Origin: Clostridia bacterium
GTDB lineage: Bacteria; Bacillota; Clostridia; Christensenellales; CAG-138
Direction of reading: 5' to 3'
Length of the DNA: 64,000 bases
NCBI GenBank assembly: GCA_017429985.1
Contig: JAFRNW010000042.1
Span: forward strand, 124,001 to 188,000
Position 1 is the first letter of the stretch, and every line of letters begins with the position of its first letter. Under the pieces are notes generated by a model. The model was given only the letters and a program-made list of their open reading frames with translations, had not been told where the DNA came from and did not search any database. The translations under genes were made by a program, and so were the position numbers. This document shows positions 37,035 to 45,979 of this stretch, in pieces.

Positions 37035-37676
37035 TTACGGCTGACGGTAGTTGCTTCTCGGCGCGCTTTCTGCTGCGATCTCCTCCGTGGAAAGCAGATG
37101 GACAGGCCCGACTGCCCGGGCGGCGAGGTAGGTCTTGGCTGCCTCCTCCAGGTAGACGGCGCTGTGAAGGGCTTCCTCGAGATCTTTCCCGAACGCGATG
37201 ACGCCGTGATTTCTGAGGATGACCGCAAGCGCGTCACCGCAGTGATCGACGGTCAGCTTTCCCATGCCTTCATCCGAAGAAATGGTGAAGGGCGCCACGG
37301 GGACTGCGGTGCGGCAGGCATCCAGCACGGTCACCAGACACCCGGGCATTTCATCCTCCACCAGGCCGACCGCGGTCGCGTACGGCTGATGGGTATGGAT
37401 GACCGCGTTGACTTCCGGTTTGTGCCGGAAGATATACAGAAGAGCGAGCATATCCGAGGAGGGACGGCGGTTTCCGTCGAGGGTTTTTCCGTTCTCATCG
37501 ACGAGTACGATGTCCTCAGGCTGCATGGTCTCATAGGCCATTGCCGAAGGGGTGATCAGAAAGTTTCCGCATGGCATCCGCATGGAAACATTCCCGCCCG
37601 ACAGGGAGATCAGCTGATACTGCAGCATGGTCAGTGCCGCACGGATCATTTCGCGGCGTTCCTTTTCATATTTCAT
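37035..37676 (-). CDS. Class II aldolase family, L-ribulose-5-phosphate 4-epimerase-like (AraD/UlaF type)
   Basis: 213 residues. Phosphate loop LSGGNVS, RPSSDMLALLY, zinc ligands in VIHTHQPYA and ILRNHGVIAFG. The Asp in PSSD is as in AraD/UlaF epimerases, where fuculose aldolases have Glu, and the end NYRQP recalls the YYGQ tail with the epimerase Tyr. It would turn L-ribulose 5-phosphate into D-xylulose 5-phosphate. Overlaps the ulaE-type gene by 11 bp. Confidence 0.75.
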   Translation of the reverse strand: MKYEKERREMIRAALTMLQYQLISLSGGNVSMRMPCGNFLITPSAMAYETMQPEDIVLVDENGKTLDGNRRPSSDMLALLYIFRHKPEVNAVIHTHQPYATAVGLVEDEMPGCLVTVLDACRTAVPVAPFTISSDEGMGKLTVDHCGDALAVILRNHGVIAFGKDLEEALHSAVYLEEAAKTYLAARAVGPVHLLSTEEIAAESAPRSNYRQP

Positions 37677-38514
37677 CCTTCATTCCCCTTTCAAAACGGA
37701 CCGAACGTTCCGTCGTTTTCAGATAATCGAGGTGTTCCCGTATGATGTGCTCTCCGTTCGGATCCTGCTCGTACCAGAGCTCCACGAGGACCGGCGCATG
37801 AAAATCCAGTTCCGCGAGGCATCGGTAGACTCCAACAAAATCGAGCGTGCCGGTACCGATCGGAAGGTTGAAGCAGGTGTGCGGATTGGCATCCCGGATG
37901 TGAAGACCGAGCATATGGCCTCTGGCGAGCGTCAGTTCGGAAACGGGATCCAGTCCGGCAGTCACAAGATTTGCCGCATCCGGATAGACGTGCAGAACGG
38001 GAGAGCCGATCTCGCGGACGAGTTCCATGGCTTTGCGGACGGACGTGATATGGCTTTCGACAGGCTCGATCCCGAGCAGGATCCCGCTGCGTTCCGCGAG
38101 AACGGCTGCTCGGGCAAGACCGTCGCGGTAGCGCTTACGGCTTTCTTCCGTGCTCGGTTCGTACCAGACGTCGTATCCCGCGACTTGCAGGACACGGATC
38201 CCGGTGTCGGCGCAGAAGCGGACCGCCTTGCGCATCAGGTCCATGGATGTTTTGCGGAGCGTCTCGTCCGCGCTCCCCATGGGAAAACGCCTCTGCCCGC
38301 TGAAACACGCGGAATAGACCTGAACGCCGCTGTCGGAAGCAGCGCGCTGAAAGGAGAGCCGCTGCGACCGATCCCATTCCAGCCGGGACAGACGCTCATC
38401 GCTCTCGTCCAGACTGAGTTCGAAATTATCGTATCCCGCACGCGCGGCATGATCCAGAAGATCCGGCAGTGGCCGCTTATACAGTGCTTTTTCGTAGATC
38501 CCGTATCTGTACAT
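37666..38514 (-). CDS. L-xylulose-5-phosphate 3-epimerase (UlaE/SgbU type)
   Basis: 282 residues from ATG 38514 (GGAG 11 bases upstream). GIYEKALYKR, SLDESDERLSRLEWDRSQRL, RRFPMGSAD, LMRKAVRFCADTGIRVLQVAGYDV and RKRYRDGL closely follow UlaE/SgbU, which epimerises L-xylulose 5-phosphate at C3 to L-ribulose 5-phosphate. Neighbouring L-xylulose kinase and AraD-type genes complete the route. Confidence 0.87.
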   Translation of the reverse strand: MYRYGIYEKALYKRPLPDLLDHAARAGYDNFELSLDESDERLSRLEWDRSQRLSFQRAASDSGVQVYSACFSGQRRFPMGSADETLRKTSMDLMRKAVRFCADTGIRVLQVAGYDVWYEPSTEESRKRYRDGLARAAVLAERSGILLGIEPVESHITSVRKAMELVREIGSPVLHVYPDAANLVTAGLDPVSELTLARGHMLGLHIRDANPHTCFNLPIGTGTLDFVGVYRCLAELDFHAPVLVELWYEQDPNGEHIIREHLDYLKTTERSVRFERGMKDEI

Positions 38515-38518
38515 CTGT

Positions 38519-39178
38519 CTATCGCTCCCGGTTTTTCGCGTCTTCGGCGATTTTGCAGAAGGACCGGACCGCTTCGGCCGGATCATCGGCACTGAAAACG
38601 GCACGGCCCATGACGGCGCAGTCTGCGCCTGCAGCCGCAACCGAAGGAAGGATCTCCGCGGTAATGCCTCCGTCCGTCCAGAGTTCGACGGAGGATGGGA
38701 GAAGGGAACGGAGACGCCGGATCCGCGTGATGCTGTAGGGCTTGAAACGGATCCCGTTCCGGTCGGATTCGTTGGTCAGCAGGAGCACATAACGGACCAG
38801 ATCCAGATACGGCATGACGTTTTCGACCGGCGTTCCGTAATTCAGAGCGAGACCGGGGATCATACCGTACTGCAGGATCAGATTCAGCGCCCGGGACGGA
38901 TAAAGGGTCGATTCCAGATGAACGGCGATCTTTCTGACGCCGCATTCGGCCAGCTCCGCGATATAGCTTTCCGGATCGGTGACCATCAGATGCGCATCCA
39001 TTTCCGCGTCGGTAAACGCAGACAGGGCACGCACGGTATCGGGTCCGAACGTGATGCCGGGGCTGAAGTTGCCGTCTTCAATATCCAGATGCAGAACGCC
39101 CGCGGGGCGCACCCGGGCCGCCTGGCGCCCAAGGTCCGCAAGGTTGCTGCTTGCAAGAGAGGGAAGCACCTGAAACAT
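38519..39178 (-). CDS. Ribulose-phosphate 3-epimerase homologue with altered phosphate loop
   Basis: 219 residues, family length. LPSLASSNLADLG start, metal and catalytic residues in GVLHLDIEDGNF and DAHLMVTDP, TFGPDTVRAL, and LWTDGGIT with the second catalytic Asp. The usual MTVNPGFGGQ loop is replaced by LLLTNESDRNGIRF, so the phosphate-contacting Pro-Gly-Phe-Gly-Gly is gone. It may act on a different pentulose or hexulose phosphate, or have lost the Rpe reaction. Sits between kinase and UlaE-type genes. Confidence 0.8.
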   Translation of the reverse strand: MFQVLPSLASSNLADLGRQAARVRPAGVLHLDIEDGNFSPGITFGPDTVRALSAFTDAEMDAHLMVTDPESYIAELAECGVRKIAVHLESTLYPSRALNLILQYGMIPGLALNYGTPVENVMPYLDLVRYVLLLTNESDRNGIRFKPYSITRIRRLRSLLPSSVELWTDGGITAEILPSVAAAGADCAVMGRAVFSADDPAEAVRSFCKIAEDAKNRER

Positions 39179-39192
39179 GCTTATTAATCCTT

Positions 39193-40689
39193 TCAGCTGT
39201 GGAATACATCCAGCGCTTTCAGCGCTTTTTCATAGAGACGGAATTTTCTGCGGTAGACCGGTACCGCTTCGGGATCGGGTTCGTAGACCCTGCGGATCCT
39301 GGTCATGGCATTTACTGCCGCCTGATAATCGCTGAACAGTCCGCATCCGACCCCTGCGGCCATTGCCGCGCCGAGCGCACTCAGCTCGTCTCCCTCCGGG
39401 ATCTCCATCGGGATACCGACCGCATCTGCCATCATCTGCGACCATACCTCGGAACGGATCAGTCCGCCGGAGAGACGGGCTTTGGAGAACGTGTTGCCGC
39501 CTTCCATCAGCCTTCGCACATGGAAGACGGAGGAGAAGACGACGCCCTCATAGACCGCGCGGAGCATGTGCTGCTGCGTGGAATATGCGCTGACATTCAA
39601 GAAGCAGGCTTTTGCGTCCGGATGCGTCGCGGATGAGAACAGATAGGGGACAAACACAACATCGGATTCGTCCGGAGAGACGGAGTCGACGATGCGGTTG
39701 CAGGAGGAATACACTTCTTTGCCGGAGGAATCCAGTTTTGAAAGCTCCCGGAGATACCAGTCCAGATTGCTCGCGGATGTCGGCGTGGATTCTTCCACCA
39801 GATAATGTCCCGGAAGGAAGGCGCAGGAAACGGAGTTCGTGCTCTCGCCGTACCCGTACCGCAGCTGCGTGTCCAGATATTCGTTGATGGACCAGGTGCC
39901 CGCGATCATGCAGGCGGTTTTCCCGTCCAGGATCCCGCTAGCCAGAAGACCGGCGTCTACATCGAACATCGATCCGGTCACGGGCGTGCCGGGTTTCAGG
40001 CCGGTTTCAAGCGCCGCCGCTTCGGTGACGGTCCCGCATGCATCCGTACAGGAAAGACACGGCGGTGCCATATCGAAGCAGTCTCCAATGTCAAGAAGCC
40101 GGAACAGTTCTCTGTCGTAAGCGAGCGTATGGAGATTCATCAGTCCGGCGGAGGAAGCTTCCGTGATCTCGCTCGTAAACTCTCCGGTCAGACGGAGACG
40201 GATATAATCCTTGATCCCGAGGAACCATCTGGCCTGCCGGACGAGTTCGGGGGAATGATGTTTCAGCCAGGAAAGCAGGACGGAGGTCTGTGCAGACCAC
40301 AGCCCCTGATGATTCAGGGCGAAGACCTGTTCCTCGATACCGTTTTTCCGGAGCTCATTGACCATGGACTGCGCTCTCGAATCCGTGGAGACGATGGCCG
40401 GTCCGACCGGATCGCCGCGGTCATCCGCCAGCAGAATCCCGTTCCCGTAACCGGTGACGCCGATCCCGAAGATCGCGGAAGGATCGATCCCGCTCTTTTC
40501 GATGGTTTCACGGATCACGATACAGTTGGATTTCCAGATCTCCGCGGGATCCCGCTCCACGTATCCGACCGACGAAGTACGGATGGGAACGCTTCGTCCG
40601 GAGGAGGCGATCAGTTGGCCGTCGGCGGAGAACAGCGCTGCCTTGATGACGCTGCCGCCGTTATCGATACCCAGCAGATATTTTTTCAT
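39193..40689 (-). CDS. FGGY-family L-xylulose kinase (LyxK-like)
   Basis: 498 residues, the length of LyxK. GIDNGGSVIKAALF phosphate loop, GYVERDPAEIW, TGSMFDVDAGLLASGI, AGTWSINEY, EESTPTSASNLDWY and AVYEGVVFSSVFHVRRL match LyxK-type kinases. First gene of the leftward operon, after a consensus promoter and a copy of the shared motif. Confidence 0.83.
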   Translation of the reverse strand: MKKYLLGIDNGGSVIKAALFSADGQLIASSGRSVPIRTSSVGYVERDPAEIWKSNCIVIRETIEKSGIDPSAIFGIGVTGYGNGILLADDRGDPVGPAIVSTDSRAQSMVNELRKNGIEEQVFALNHQGLWSAQTSVLLSWLKHHSPELVRQARWFLGIKDYIRLRLTGEFTSEITEASSAGLMNLHTLAYDRELFRLLDIGDCFDMAPPCLSCTDACGTVTEAAALETGLKPGTPVTGSMFDVDAGLLASGILDGKTACMIAGTWSINEYLDTQLRYGYGESTNSVSCAFLPGHYLVEESTPTSASNLDWYLRELSKLDSSGKEVYSSCNRIVDSVSPDESDVVFVPYLFSSATHPDAKACFLNVSAYSTQQHMLRAVYEGVVFSSVFHVRRLMEGGNTFSKARLSGGLIRSEVWSQMMADAVGIPMEIPEGDELSALGAAMAAGVGCGLFSDYQAAVNAMTRIRRVYEPDPEAVPVYRRKFRLYEKALKALDVFHS

Positions 40690-40720
40690 ATTATCACCCG
40701 TTGAATATGCAAGTATCGGA

Positions 40721-40738
40721 AAATTTCATACCAATTTT
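40721..40738 (-). promoter_or_regulatory. Shared motif copy 5 (minus strand): AAAATTGGTATGAAATTT
   Basis: Lies directly after the leftward -10 box, where a bound repressor would block transcription. Confidence 0.65.
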
Positions 40739-40748
40739 GACTAATCAA

Positions 40749-40777
40749 ATTATACGGGAAGACCCCATACGTGTCAA
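40749..40777 (-). promoter_or_regulatory. Consensus sigma-A promoter of the L-xylulose operon
   Basis: On the minus strand TTGACA (40772-40777), 17-bp spacer, TATAAT (40749-40754): a full consensus promoter with the shared motif at the presumed start point. Confidence 0.85.
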
Positions 40778-41045
40778 TTCCTCACGGATGGTTCTAAGGT
40801 CCGTTTCCGGTGAAGCGCGGCAGGATCCGCGGACGGAACGGGATCCCGGATACGCTGATCCGTGACGCGCAGGTTGAAAAGACAGGCGCGTTGCAGTATG
40901 CTCTATCCAGTGACGATCAATCCTTTCGCCGGCATTTCGGGATCATCCGTACTGCAGGGCGGAAGGGTTATGATACCGGACCGGGATACGAAGGACCCGC
41001 GGAACGGTCCGAAACACGATGACAGGGCGGAGGAAAGGAAAAAAG
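40778..41045. other. Intergenic region before HD gene
   Basis: About 270 bp without a supported gene or structure beyond the divergent promoter to its left. Confidence 0.4.
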
Positions 41046-41612
41046 ATGGATAAACTGACACTTGAGAAGGCAAAAGAGATCAATTCGACGATGGTCACCG
41101 AGGAGCATCTGCTTCTGCATGCCGCGAACGTGTCCGCTGCCATGGGCGCGATGGCGGATCATTTCGGCGCGGATAAAGAGCACTGGGAAGCGGTCGGCTG
41201 GCTGCACGATTATGATTATGAGAAGTATCCCGATGAGCATCTGCAGCACACGGAGAAACCCCTGCGCGAACTCGGCGTTCCGGAAGAGGACATCCGCGCG
41301 ATCCTGTCGCACGGATACGGGATCTGTTCGGACGTGAAACCGCTCTCCGATCTGGAAAAGAGCCTGTTCGCCGTGGATGAACTCACGGGCATCGTGCAGG
41401 CGGCAGCGAGGATGCGGCCGAACGGGATCACGGATATGGAAACCAAGAGCTTCATGAAGAAGTGGAAGGACAAGAGATTTGCCGCCAAATGCGACCGTCC
41501 GCTGATCCTGAAGGGATGCGAAATGCTCGGCATGGATATCAGGGATGTCGCGGAGATCGTGATCGAAGGAATGAAGGCGCATGCGGAGGAACTGCAGCTC
41601 GCCGGGAACTGA
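41046..41612 (+). CDS. HD-domain (HDIG-type) phosphohydrolase
   Basis: 188 residues from ATG 41046 behind GAGGAAAGG. VTEEHLLLHAANVSAAM gives the first His, GWLHDYDYEKYP the HD pair, LSHGYG a further His and AVDELTGIVQAAA the last Asp. HD proteins of this size hydrolyse nucleotides or phosphate esters; the substrate is unknown. Possibly cotranscribed with the ApbE gene 95 bp downstream. Confidence 0.82.
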   Translation: MDKLTLEKAKEINSTMVTEEHLLLHAANVSAAMGAMADHFGADKEHWEAVGWLHDYDYEKYPDEHLQHTEKPLRELGVPEEDIRAILSHGYGICSDVKPLSDLEKSLFAVDELTGIVQAAARMRPNGITDMETKSFMKKWKDKRFAAKCDRPLILKGCEMLGMDIRDVAEIVIEGMKAHAEELQLAGN

Positions 41613-41706
41613 TGCGGAATGACGCGGTTCTTTCCGGCTCCGGCAGGATCGCCAGGGCGGACCGGGACGGCGTAAGCGAAGCAGAAGCATGTCTGAAGAC
41701 GTACTG

Positions 41707-42726
41707 ATGAAAAGGTTTTTCAAAAGTTCATTCGCCCTGCTGATGACGGCGGGGCTTCTTATGCTGTGCGGCTGTTCCGTGAAAAACATCGTGCAGAAGG
41801 ATACTGTTTTCGCTCTCGATACGGTGATCGATCTGACGGTCTGCGCGCCGGACCGGAAGGCTTTGACCGGGGCGGAGACGGCTCTTCTAAACTGGGAAAA
41901 AAAGTTTTCCGCCGCGGATGAAAACAGCGAGATCGGGAAACTGAACGGGGGAGATCCGGCGGCGCTTTCCGCCGAGACGCTGGAACTTCTTTTGGATGCG
42001 GTCGCGATCGCGGAAGAGACAGACGGCGCGTTCAATCCGGCGCTGAAGCCGGTCGTTTCAGCGTGGGGATTTCTGAACGGCGATTACAGAGTCCCGCCGG
42101 AGGAGGAGATCCGGACGCTCCTTCCGCTGACGGATTACCGGCAGATCCTGATTTCGGACGGACAGGTTTTTCTTCCGGAAGGCCAGCAGATCGATCTCGG
42201 CGGCATCGCCAAGGGATGGATCGGGAAAAAGCTCGCGGAGGATCTGTCGGAAGCAGGCGTCCGCAGCGCACTGATCAATCTGGGCGGGAATATCCATGCG
42301 GTCGGGACGAAGCCGGACGGCAGCTTCTGGCGGATCGGCATCAAGGACCCTTCCGGGGACGGCGTGGCAGGCGTTTACCTTGCCGCGGATGAGGCGGTCA
42401 TCACATCCGGAGGATATGAAAGATTTTTTGAACAGGACGGGATCACGTACATCCATATCCTGGATCCGGATACGGGACGCCCTGCAGGGAGCGATTTGCT
42501 TTCCGCGACGGTGATCGGCGGCGACGGAACCCGATGTGACGGATTGTCCACCGCCCTGTTTGTGATGGGCCGGGAAAAGGCTGTGGATTTCTGGAGAAAC
42601 CGCGGGGATTTTGACATGATCCTGATCATGAAGGACCGCATTCTGATCACGGAAGGGATCCGGGACCGGTTTACGCCTGAGGGAACCGATGCCCGTTCGC
42701 TGGAAATACTGACCGGAAGCAAATAG
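41707..42726 (+). CDS. ApbE-type FAD:protein FMN transferase lipoprotein
   Basis: 339 residues from ATG 41707, chosen because it begins a lipoprotein signal peptide ending LCGCS; no strong ribosome site is seen. FALDTVIDLTV, LDAVAIAEETDGAFNPALKPVVSAWGF, LGGIAKGWIGKK, ALINLGGNIHAVG, and a C-terminal CDGLSTALFVMG carry FAD and metal sites. It attaches FMN to Thr/Ser of Rnf/Nqr or flavoprotein partners outside the membrane. No such partner is in the window. Confidence 0.88.
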   Translation: MKRFFKSSFALLMTAGLLMLCGCSVKNIVQKDTVFALDTVIDLTVCAPDRKALTGAETALLNWEKKFSAADENSEIGKLNGGDPAALSAETLELLLDAVAIAEETDGAFNPALKPVVSAWGFLNGDYRVPPEEEIRTLLPLTDYRQILISDGQVFLPEGQQIDLGGIAKGWIGKKLAEDLSEAGVRSALINLGGNIHAVGTKPDGSFWRIGIKDPSGDGVAGVYLAADEAVITSGGYERFFEQDGITYIHILDPDTGRPAGSDLLSATVIGGDGTRCDGLSTALFVMGREKAVDFWRNRGDFDMILIMKDRILITEGIRDRFTPEGTDARSLEILTGSK

Positions 42727-42771
42727 AAAGGACAGATCTGATACGGCGCGGGGGCATGCCTGTCGGTCCGC

Positions 42772-43293
42772 TGTTTTACGCATTTCGATCCCAATGATCC
42801 AACAAAAGACATCGGCTATAAGCTTTCTCCTGGTCAGTTGGTCTATTACCGGGATGAGTCCGCATACCGGGAGAATTATTACCATATCCAGGACACCTTC
42901 GTAATCATGGACATCGCCGCCAAGTCCGGTTATATCGTCCGGGCGGACTGCAGCAAGCTCTATAACCAGCAGGACCCCGCCCTGGATTTGAGGTCCATCG
43001 ACTACGACCACATGGGCGGCGAAGAGTATATCGCTTATGTGCGGAACATCGCGGAACAGACCTTCGGCAAGGAGAATGTAAAGGACGTGGACGTGAACGC
43101 AGTCTACGACGGCAACTACTGCACCATCGACCCCTACATGACCGACGGCCGCTGGTATGAGTTCTTCTTCGAGGGCGGCATGCTCACCGAGATCCAGCAC
43201 TTCGCTACCGAGCGCAGCAACGTCTGCGGCTGGGCCGCCGACAGCCTCTATGTCAACACCATCACCGGCGAAGAATTCTACGAGGAATGGTAA
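42772..43293 (+). pseudogene. C-terminal fragment of a secreted or membrane protein, N-terminus missing
   Basis: An open frame with no plausible start upstream (in-frame TGA near 42738) encodes about 173 residues: FDPNDPTKDIGYKLSPGQL, DIAAKSGYIVRADC, DVDVNAVYDGNYCTIDPY, ending GEEFYEEW. Codon usage is GC-rich and cleaner than in the flanks, and a strong terminator follows. I do not recognise the family. It looks like the tail of a conserved protein joined to unrelated DNA near 42775. Confidence 0.6.
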
Positions 43294-43308
43294 CTCTGTT
43301 TAACGCAG

Positions 43309-43344
43309 CAGCCCGCGCAGATTCCTCCCTGCGCGGGCTGTTTT
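43309..43344 (+). terminator. Strong terminator after the fragment
   Basis: CAGCCCGCGCAG (43309-43320) and its perfect complement (43329-43340) form a 12-bp stem with an eight-base loop, followed by TTTT. Confidence 0.88.
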
Positions 43345-43354
43345 CGCAATCAGC

Positions 43355-43399
43355 ATTTAGCGGAGCGAGCATTATCATGATGCGCGCTTCGCTTTTTTT
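43355..43399 (+). repeat. Repeat ATTTAGCGGAGCGAGCATT with hairpin (copy 1)
   Basis: The 19-bp sequence at 43355-43373 recurs exactly at 45520-45538. Here it forms the left arm of an imperfect hairpin (AGCGGAGCG against CGCTTCGCT) followed by seven T. The two copies bracket the sigma/anti-sigma cassette 43598-45462. Confidence 0.65.
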
Positions 43400-43597
43400 A
43401 TTGCAACAGTCTGCCTTATGCTGCAGGAATTCCTCCATGGTTGAAAACGAGTTGTGTTATCTGTATAAAAAGTTGATCTAGTAGTTGAATATATGTCCTT
43501 GGTTTATAATAATGCCACATAAAGGGAACTTTTGAGGATGCTTATGCGACTATAGGGTAGAATGATCATTCCAAGACGAACAAAGAGAGGATAGAAC

Positions 43598-44071
43598 ATG
43601 ATCTCAGACAAAGCCTTTGCACAGGAAATACGTGATCTCACAGACACGGCATTTGCAGTGGCATATCTGATTCTGGGGAACAGCGCTGATTGTGAGGATG
43701 CCATGAGTGAAGCGATCCTTTCGGCTTATGAAAACCGGGGAAAACTTCATAAACGTGACAGTTTTCGCGCGTGGTTCTTACAGATTCTCCGATACAAAGC
43801 ATATGATGTGCTGCGCAGCCGACAGAGATCATCCCCTGTGGAAGAAATACCGGAACGAGAGATTCAGGCCCCGGATACAGCCGGCAGACTGGATCTGAAA
43901 GCAGCCCTCGAAAAGCTGGGCGAAGATCAGCGGACAGCTCTGCTCCTGCAGCAGGAGGGATATGAGCTCGCTGAGATCAGCCAAGCTTTGGATGTACCCG
44001 TAGGGACACTGAAATCTCGCATCTTTCGGGCAAAGAAAACATTGAGAGCAATCCTGGCGGAGGAACAATAA
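43598..44071 (+). CDS. ECF-type RNA polymerase sigma factor
   Basis: 157 residues. Region 2 with AVAYLILGNSADCEDAMSEAI and SFRAWFLQILRYKAYDVLR, region 4 with LGEDQRTALLLQQEGYELAEISQALDVPVGTLKSR. Its stop overlaps the start of the next gene (TAATG), the usual layout of a sigma factor with its membrane anti-sigma partner. Confidence 0.9.
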   Translation: MISDKAFAQEIRDLTDTAFAVAYLILGNSADCEDAMSEAILSAYENRGKLHKRDSFRAWFLQILRYKAYDVLRSRQRSSPVEEIPEREIQAPDTAGRLDLKAALEKLGEDQRTALLLQQEGYELAEISQALDVPVGTLKSRIFRAKKTLRAILAEEQ

Positions 44072-45462
44072 TGGAAAAGAAAAGGTATAGCGTACGGGAC
44101 ACGATCCCCGAAACGCCTAACAGTTTTTATGATACGGTGGAAAGGAGCCTTTCCGTTTGCCGTAGTGAAAAGACAGAAATAACCTGGGGAGGACTCAGGC
44201 TGAACCGACGTCTGCTGATTCCTTTGGTGGCGGTCCTGATGCTTTTGGTAATAGGGACGGCCCTGGCCGCCAGTGTACTGCTGCGGGACAATTACAACCC
44301 CGCGGGCTATATAGAGGATACGAAGGAGAAGCGTGAGGAGCAGGGACAGACGATCCCTGATCTGGAGCAGGCCATCGAATCCGCTGCCCCGAAATCCGGA
44401 GACTACAAGATCGTCATGCTGCCGGAGTTCAAAAACGCTTTAGAGCAGGACGAATGGCGGGTGAAGATGGGCCAGCCTAAATACAATGAGGCCGATTGGA
44501 ACTGGATTCGGGACATTAAGCCTGAAGTAGATGAGGTATTGATCGACGGCCGTACCCTGGCCTTCAACATTCGGCTGAATACGGACCATGCCAAGGCCTT
44601 CACCTGGCCGGACGTGGAAGGACAGTGGGTGGACGCCCTGGTGGACAGTATCAGCTTCCGGCGTGAGGGAGAAGCAATGACCCACACCATCATTGAGGGC
44701 GGGGGTGGCATCAACCCCAGTATGGTGACAGATACCAGCGCAGTTCTGTACACTGACGTGATCCTGGACCAGCAAGGGGTGGACTTCCCAACCGAAGGCC
44801 GGGTGGAATTGACAGTGGAAATTGGCCTTAGGGATGCCCGGGTGGATGATATGGCCCTTGTGGGTGTCGTGGGTCGGATCTACTACACCTTCTCCTTTGA
44901 TGCGGCAGCAGGCACAGAGGTGGCGCCTTCCCATATCACTGAGCGCAAGCTCTCCGGCAGTATCGTCATGACCGTGGATGACTGGACTGACCGCGACAAT
45001 CCAAAGCTTTATAACAAGCGGGTGAGCCTGGACGGAGTGGTACTTCAGGAGGAGATCCACTACAAGCATACTGGCATCTACGTGACCTACACCGTTAAGG
45101 AGGCTCCCGAGAGCTGGACTGAAGCTATGAAAACCTCTCTGGTATACCCCAACCGGGAAGCCAAGTGGTACGGCCTGTACGTGGATTACCGTCTAGGCAA
45201 GGATGGTGAATGGGCAGCTTCTGGCCACGAGAACCACGGGAACTTCGGGGAGCAGACCGTAATCCTGCCTATCTTCCCATCGGACTACGAGACAGTGAAG
45301 AAGGATGGTTGCACCCTTCGGTTGACCGAATACTACGGCACCGCCTTTAACGGGACGCCAATAGACGAAAATTGGGAACTGGCAATCGGATCCGGCTCAA
45401 TGACACTGGATTTCGACCTCGCCTCCCAGGAGCTAATGACACTTGAGATTCCTCTCCCGTAG
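44071..45462 (+). CDS. Anti-sigma-like membrane protein (DUF4179/DUF5643 type)
   Basis: 463 residues: a ~50-residue cytoplasmic head, one span at ~51-70 (LLIPLVAVLMLLVIGTALAA), then a large extracytoplasmic region with RIYYTFSFD, ITERKLSGSIVM and TVILPIFPSDY. These are hallmarks of the DUF4179 and DUF5643-type sensors that partner ECF sigma factors. It should hold the sigma factor until an envelope signal arrives. A truncated paralogue lies at 48424 and a frameshifted related gene at 45980. Confidence 0.78.
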   Translation: MEKKRYSVRDTIPETPNSFYDTVERSLSVCRSEKTEITWGGLRLNRRLLIPLVAVLMLLVIGTALAASVLLRDNYNPAGYIEDTKEKREEQGQTIPDLEQAIESAAPKSGDYKIVMLPEFKNALEQDEWRVKMGQPKYNEADWNWIRDIKPEVDEVLIDGRTLAFNIRLNTDHAKAFTWPDVEGQWVDALVDSISFRREGEAMTHTIIEGGGGINPSMVTDTSAVLYTDVILDQQGVDFPTEGRVELTVEIGLRDARVDDMALVGVVGRIYYTFSFDAAAGTEVAPSHITERKLSGSIVMTVDDWTDRDNPKLYNKRVSLDGVVLQEEIHYKHTGIYVTYTVKEAPESWTEAMKTSLVYPNREAKWYGLYVDYRLGKDGEWAASGHENHGNFGEQTVILPIFPSDYETVKKDGCTLRLTEYYGTAFNGTPIDENWELAIGSGSMTLDFDLASQELMTLEIPLP

Positions 45463-45519
45463 TCATGACATAAAAGCAATAAGGATGTAAAAAAGGATTG
45501 GAATAAACTTAATATCAGA

Positions 45520-45560
45520 ATTTAGCGGAGCGAGCATTTTCTTAGTGCACGCTCCATTAT
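45520..45560 (+). repeat. Repeat ATTTAGCGGAGCGAGCATT with hairpin (copy 2)
   Basis: Exact second copy of the 19-bp repeat at 43355. Here GGAGCG pairs with CGCTCC (45550-45555), giving a likely terminator for the cassette. Confidence 0.6.
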
Positions 45561-45813
45561 TTATTACAATGACCATTAGCAAACTTCCCACGATTGTAAA
45601 CCCTGTGATTCTCGTCGTCCCATGACGGTAAACAAGATAAAGCATGACCTCTGAGCCGATAAGGTTCAGATGTTTTTTGTCTTTTGGAACAATTTTTTCT
45701 GTAAATTTTACAAAGAAAAATGGATGCATATATTACAAGCCTTTCTCAGCGGTTCAATGCTGGTAAAGAATAAGAAGAAAGCGTCATAAAGCAGATGGGA
45801 GGGCTGAAGTTCG

Positions 45814-45945
45814 ATGATTGAGAAAGAATATGTTGCATTAGAGGACATATGCGAATTTATTCCAGGTGCACAGCCTCCCAAGTCTGAGTTTGTACATGAA
45901 TATAAGCCTGGATATTTTATTGTAATATCAAAAGAGGCCTTTTAG
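45814..45945 (+). pseudogene. N-terminal fragment of a type I restriction specificity subunit (HsdS)
   Basis: 43 residues starting MIEKEYVALEDICEFIPGAQ and continuing PPKSEFVHEYKPGYF. The GAQPPKSEF string is typical of HsdS target-recognition domains. The frame then stops within a terminator hairpin. No hsdR or hsdM is present. A decayed remnant. Confidence 0.6.
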
Positions 45946-45971
45946 CCAAACAGAGCTAAGAGGCCTCTTTT
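45931..45971. terminator. Bidirectional terminator
   Basis: AAAGAGGCCT and AGGCCTCTTT form a perfect stem with an inner TTAGC/GCTAA pairing, flanked by A and T runs. It serves the leftward anti-sigma gene at 45980 and overlaps the HsdS fragment end. Confidence 0.8.
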
Positions 45972-45979
45972 AAGTTATA

